From: Rhodoferax sp.
Lineage (GTDB): Bacteria; Pseudomonadota; Gammaproteobacteria; Burkholderiales; Burkholderiaceae_C
Length of the DNA: 64,000 nt
Assembly: GCF_013297935.1 (NCBI RefSeq)
Contig: NZ_JAAFIX010000002.1
Location: forward strand, 310,001 to 374,000
Direction of reading: 5' to 3'
Of the stretch, positions 62,161 to 64,000 are shown in pieces. Every line of letters starts with the position of its first letter. Positions within the stretch are counted from its first letter, which is position 1. A program made the translations under genes and the position numbers. The notes beneath the pieces are model-generated. The model was not told the origin of the DNA. It did not search any database and saw nothing but the letters and a program-made list of their open reading frames with translations.

Positions 62161-62162
62161 CC

Positions 62163-62921
62163 ATGACCCAGCACACCCTCCAAGGCCGCAGTGAAGCGGA
62201 AGTTACCTGGTTTCAGCGCCGCAGCTTTCTGCAAGCGGCCGCCGCCTGGACCGCCATGGGGGGAGCCGCAGGGGCCTGGGCGCAAAGCCGCAGCAATATT
62301 GTCCAACTCACCGGCGATGCCACACTCAACGGCAGCCGCTTGCGACCCGAGCAGGCCATTCAGACCGGTGACGAAATAGAAACCGGCCCGGACTCCAGTC
62401 TGATCTTTGTGATTGGCAACTCTTCATTTCACATACGCCAGCGCAGCCGGCTGACTGTCGAGCGCGGGGGCAGCCTGAACGCTGTGGGCTTGTTGCGCTT
62501 GCTCACGGGCGCAGTCATCAGTGTGTGGGGGCCCGGGCGCACACGGCGCATCGTCACGCCCACTGTAACCGCAGGTATCCGGGGGACCGGGGTGTACACC
62601 GAGGTGTTTCCTGACCAGGACCTGCGCAGCTATTTTTGCAATTGCTACGGCACCGTGGACATGGCTGCCGGTCGCGACCGGCTCGTCAGCCGCTCGGACT
62701 ACCACCAAGCGTTTTGGGGCGAGGTGAGCCCTAAAGAAGGCCGCTTGTTGACCCCCGCCAAAGCGATCAACCACACCGATGAAGAGCTGGAGTTTCTGGC
62801 CCGGCTGGTGAACCAGCAAACGGCGTGGCAACGCATGGGCAAAAAAGGGGTGAAAGACGGCAAGGGCTATATGGACGAGCAACCGGGTCAGCTGCACCCG
62901 GCCGCCATGCCCCTGATCTAA
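62163..62921 (+). CDS. FecR-domain protein with Tat-like signal
   Basis: 252 residues from ATG 62163 (a TTG at 62157 is also in frame). A twin-arginine-like signal WFQRRSFLQAAAAWTAMGG (17-35) is followed by a FecR fold (about 45-150): IQTGDEIETGPDSSLIFVIG, NSSFHIRQRSRLTVERGG and VTPTVTAGIRGTGVY. FecR domains sit in the periplasm and often sense or bind surface polymers or regulate sigma factors; no sigma-factor gene is near. A two-cysteine SYFCNCYGTVDM segment follows. Confidence 0.8.
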   Translation: MTQHTLQGRSEAEVTWFQRRSFLQAAAAWTAMGGAAGAWAQSRSNIVQLTGDATLNGSRLRPEQAIQTGDEIETGPDSSLIFVIGNSSFHIRQRSRLTVERGGSLNAVGLLRLLTGAVISVWGPGRTRRIVTPTVTAGIRGTGVYTEVFPDQDLRSYFCNCYGTVDMAAGRDRLVSRSDYHQAFWGEVSPKEGRLLTPAKAINHTDEELEFLARLVNQQTAWQRMGKKGVKDGKGYMDEQPGQLHPAAMPLI

Positions 62922-62942
62922 ACGCGGCGGGCGCGTTTTACC

Positions 62943-63386
62943 TCAACGGTACGCAGCCATAGCGGCTGCCAGGTCCCGGTATTCCTCGCAGTCCCGGTTA
63001 CCGCAAATTTTTTCCAGATCAGCCAGATGCCGGGCGGCCAACTCAGGCTTGCGGTCCATCAGGTAAGCCTCCCCGATGTACTCGTGCGCGCCTTTGTGCC
63101 GGGGGTTGAGCCTGAGCGCAATCTTGTAGTGCTCAAAGGCTTTGGCCAGCTCAGGCTTGTCTTGCTTGCGGTAGGTATAGGCCAGCAGATTATGGGCATC
63201 GGCGTTTTCAGGTTCGTCGGCCACTGCTTTTTGGGTTTCGTATTTCGCAGTCCTCCAATCCGACTTTGCAATAGCCGCGCGTGCAGAGGCCATGCGCTGA
63301 TTTACCGTGGGGACATTCATCACCGGGGTGTCTGCGGCATGTGCAAATCCACTCACCATCACCCAAGCGACCAACAACTTTCTCAT
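62943..63386 (-). CDS. Exported TPR-repeat protein
   Basis: 147 residues with a Sec signal peptide (1-18, ending AHAA). Tetratricopeptide repeats occupy about 40-120 (NADAHNLLAYTYRKQDKPEL, AFEHYKIALRLNPRHKGAHE). Two cysteines (CGNRDCEEY) near the C terminus could form a disulfide in the periplasm. Probably a protein-interaction module; partner unknown. Divergent from the PhoX-type gene. Confidence 0.82.
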   Translation of the reverse strand: MRKLLVAWVMVSGFAHAADTPVMNVPTVNQRMASARAAIAKSDWRTAKYETQKAVADEPENADAHNLLAYTYRKQDKPELAKAFEHYKIALRLNPRHKGAHEYIGEAYLMDRKPELAARHLADLEKICGNRDCEEYRDLAAAMAAYR

Positions 63387-63516
63387 AAACGCTCCTTCGT
63401 GTCAGGGAGCTCCAATGTAGCGACATTGCAATACCCGAGAGAAGCCCCGGCCTGTCACAGAGTTGAAACATCAACGTCGCACATTACGCAGGCTAATTCA
63501 ACTTGAGGCACCCTGT

Positions 63517-64000
63517 ATGACCGACAACACCCGCACTTCGAGCGACATCTTCAACAACGAAGACTCCAACACCACCGCTAATCCGCACATCGACCAGATC
63601 ATGTCCGCACGCCTGAACCGCCGCGGCTTGCTGCTGGGCGGTATGGGCGCTGCAGCCACCTCGCTGTTCGGCGCAGGTGCGCTCACAGGCTGCGCCACCG
63701 CTTCGACCGGCACTGGCGCAGCCGCCGCCATGTCTGCCCCCCTGAACACACTGGGTTTCACGGCTGTCGCGAAGAGCCTGGCAGACAAAGTGGTGGTACC
63801 CGCTGGCTACAACGTACAAATCATTTACGCGCTGGGCGACCCGCTCAAAGCTGGCACCGCCGCGTTCAAGAACGACGGCAACGATACCGACTGGGACAAC
63901 CGCTCCGGCGACCACCATGACGGCATGGAGTACTTTGGTCTGGACGCCAATGGCCGCCCCTCGGCCAACGGCACCACCCGCGCCTTGCTGGCAATCAACC
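63517..64000 (+). CDS. PhoX/DUF839-family phosphatase (3' end outside window)
   Basis: The first 161 residues are visible. A Tat signal with NRRGLLLGGMGAAATSLFGA (33-52) is followed by AGALTGCA. The mature part starts LGFTAVAKSLADKVVVPAGY and continues YGLGD-type (IIYALGDPLKAG) and NRSGDHHDGMEYFGLDANG, which match the calcium/iron-dependent PhoX phosphatase family (DUF839). It would release phosphate from phosphoesters in the periplasm. The frame is open at the right edge. Confidence 0.85.
   Translation, partial: MTDNTRTSSDIFNNEDSNTTANPHIDQIMSARLNRRGLLLGGMGAAATSLFGAGALTGCATASTGTGAAAAMSAPLNTLGFTAVAKSLADKVVVPAGYNVQIIYALGDPLKAGTAAFKNDGNDTDWDNRSGDHHDGMEYFGLDANGRPSANGTTRALLAIN

Noticed and set aside
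1..64000. CRISPR arrays, insertion sequences, prophage and tRNA genes
   Set aside because: No regularly spaced direct repeats, transposase or phage genes, or tRNA cloverleaf sequences were seen apart from the tmRNA.

Overview
The window is about 60% GC and reads as a chromosomal segment of a Comamonadaceae betaproteobacterium, most like the Rhodoferax/Curvibacter group. This rests on the order gyrA-serC-pheA-tyrA-aroA/cmk-rpsA-ihfB-lapA-lapB-rfaE1-hldD, the tmRNA tag ANDERFALAA, UbiG-type ubiquinone synthesis and several small proteins typical of that family. The assignment is from memory of gene order and protein style; no search was run.

Layout. 1-2.9 kb: a truncated RsuA-type pseudouridine synthase, an HD-GYP response regulator and a DUF2726-like membrane-anchored protein. 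2.9-7.5 kb: a minus-strand cassette of three different cryptochrome/photolyase paralogues plus a 51-residue DUF2256 zinc-ribbon protein, every junction overlapping. 7.6-12.6 kb: a divergent fructose-type ABC locus (ATPase, FucU-like mutarotase and transaldolase-like protein one way; binding protein, permease and sugar kinase the other). 12.6-15.9 kb: a 49-residue basic protein, ArfB, tmRNA, Gph, UbiG and an OmpA-family protein. 16.1-30.3 kb: a long plus-strand housekeeping run from gyrA through aromatic amino acid synthesis, ribosomal protein S1, IHF-beta, LapAB and heptose synthesis to ComEA and CrcB. 30.5-34.3 kb: a TRAP transporter. 34.5-37.7 kb: dxs-ispA-xseB. 37.8-40.0 kb: a Rieske oxygenase and a DMT exporter. 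40.05-42.45 kb: four integron gene cassettes (one carrying brnT/brnA) with attC sites and no integrase. 42.7-46.6 kb: a mercaptopyruvate sulfurtransferase, a CHASE/PAS histidine kinase and a TMEM165-type Mn exporter behind a yybP-ykoY riboswitch. 46.6-53.3 kb: an RND efflux operon with its TetR regulator and a perfect palindromic operator. 53.3-57.4 kb: a small unknown protein, a ZIP transporter, a dienelactone hydrolase and a chemoreceptor. 57.4-64 kb: polA, thrB, a membrane protein, a FecR-like protein, a TPR protein and the start of a PhoX-type phosphatase.

Three observations stand out. First, the translationally coupled photolyase/DUF2256 cassette joins a class I-like protein with an altered flavin-side tryptophan region, a cry-DASH and an FeS (6-4) photolyase. 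Second, the cassette cluster at 40-42.4 kb can be proved from the sequence, because each cassette's first bases are complementary to its own distal attC core. Third, a roughly 55-bp dispersed repeat (core ATAGCTRCTCGCGCA...GGGGCTAGAGGCC) occurs at least nine times, always in the same orientation, both between genes and in frame inside rsuA, aroA, the efflux outer-membrane gene and the 3' ends of crcB and the efflux adaptor. I know of no named element that matches it.
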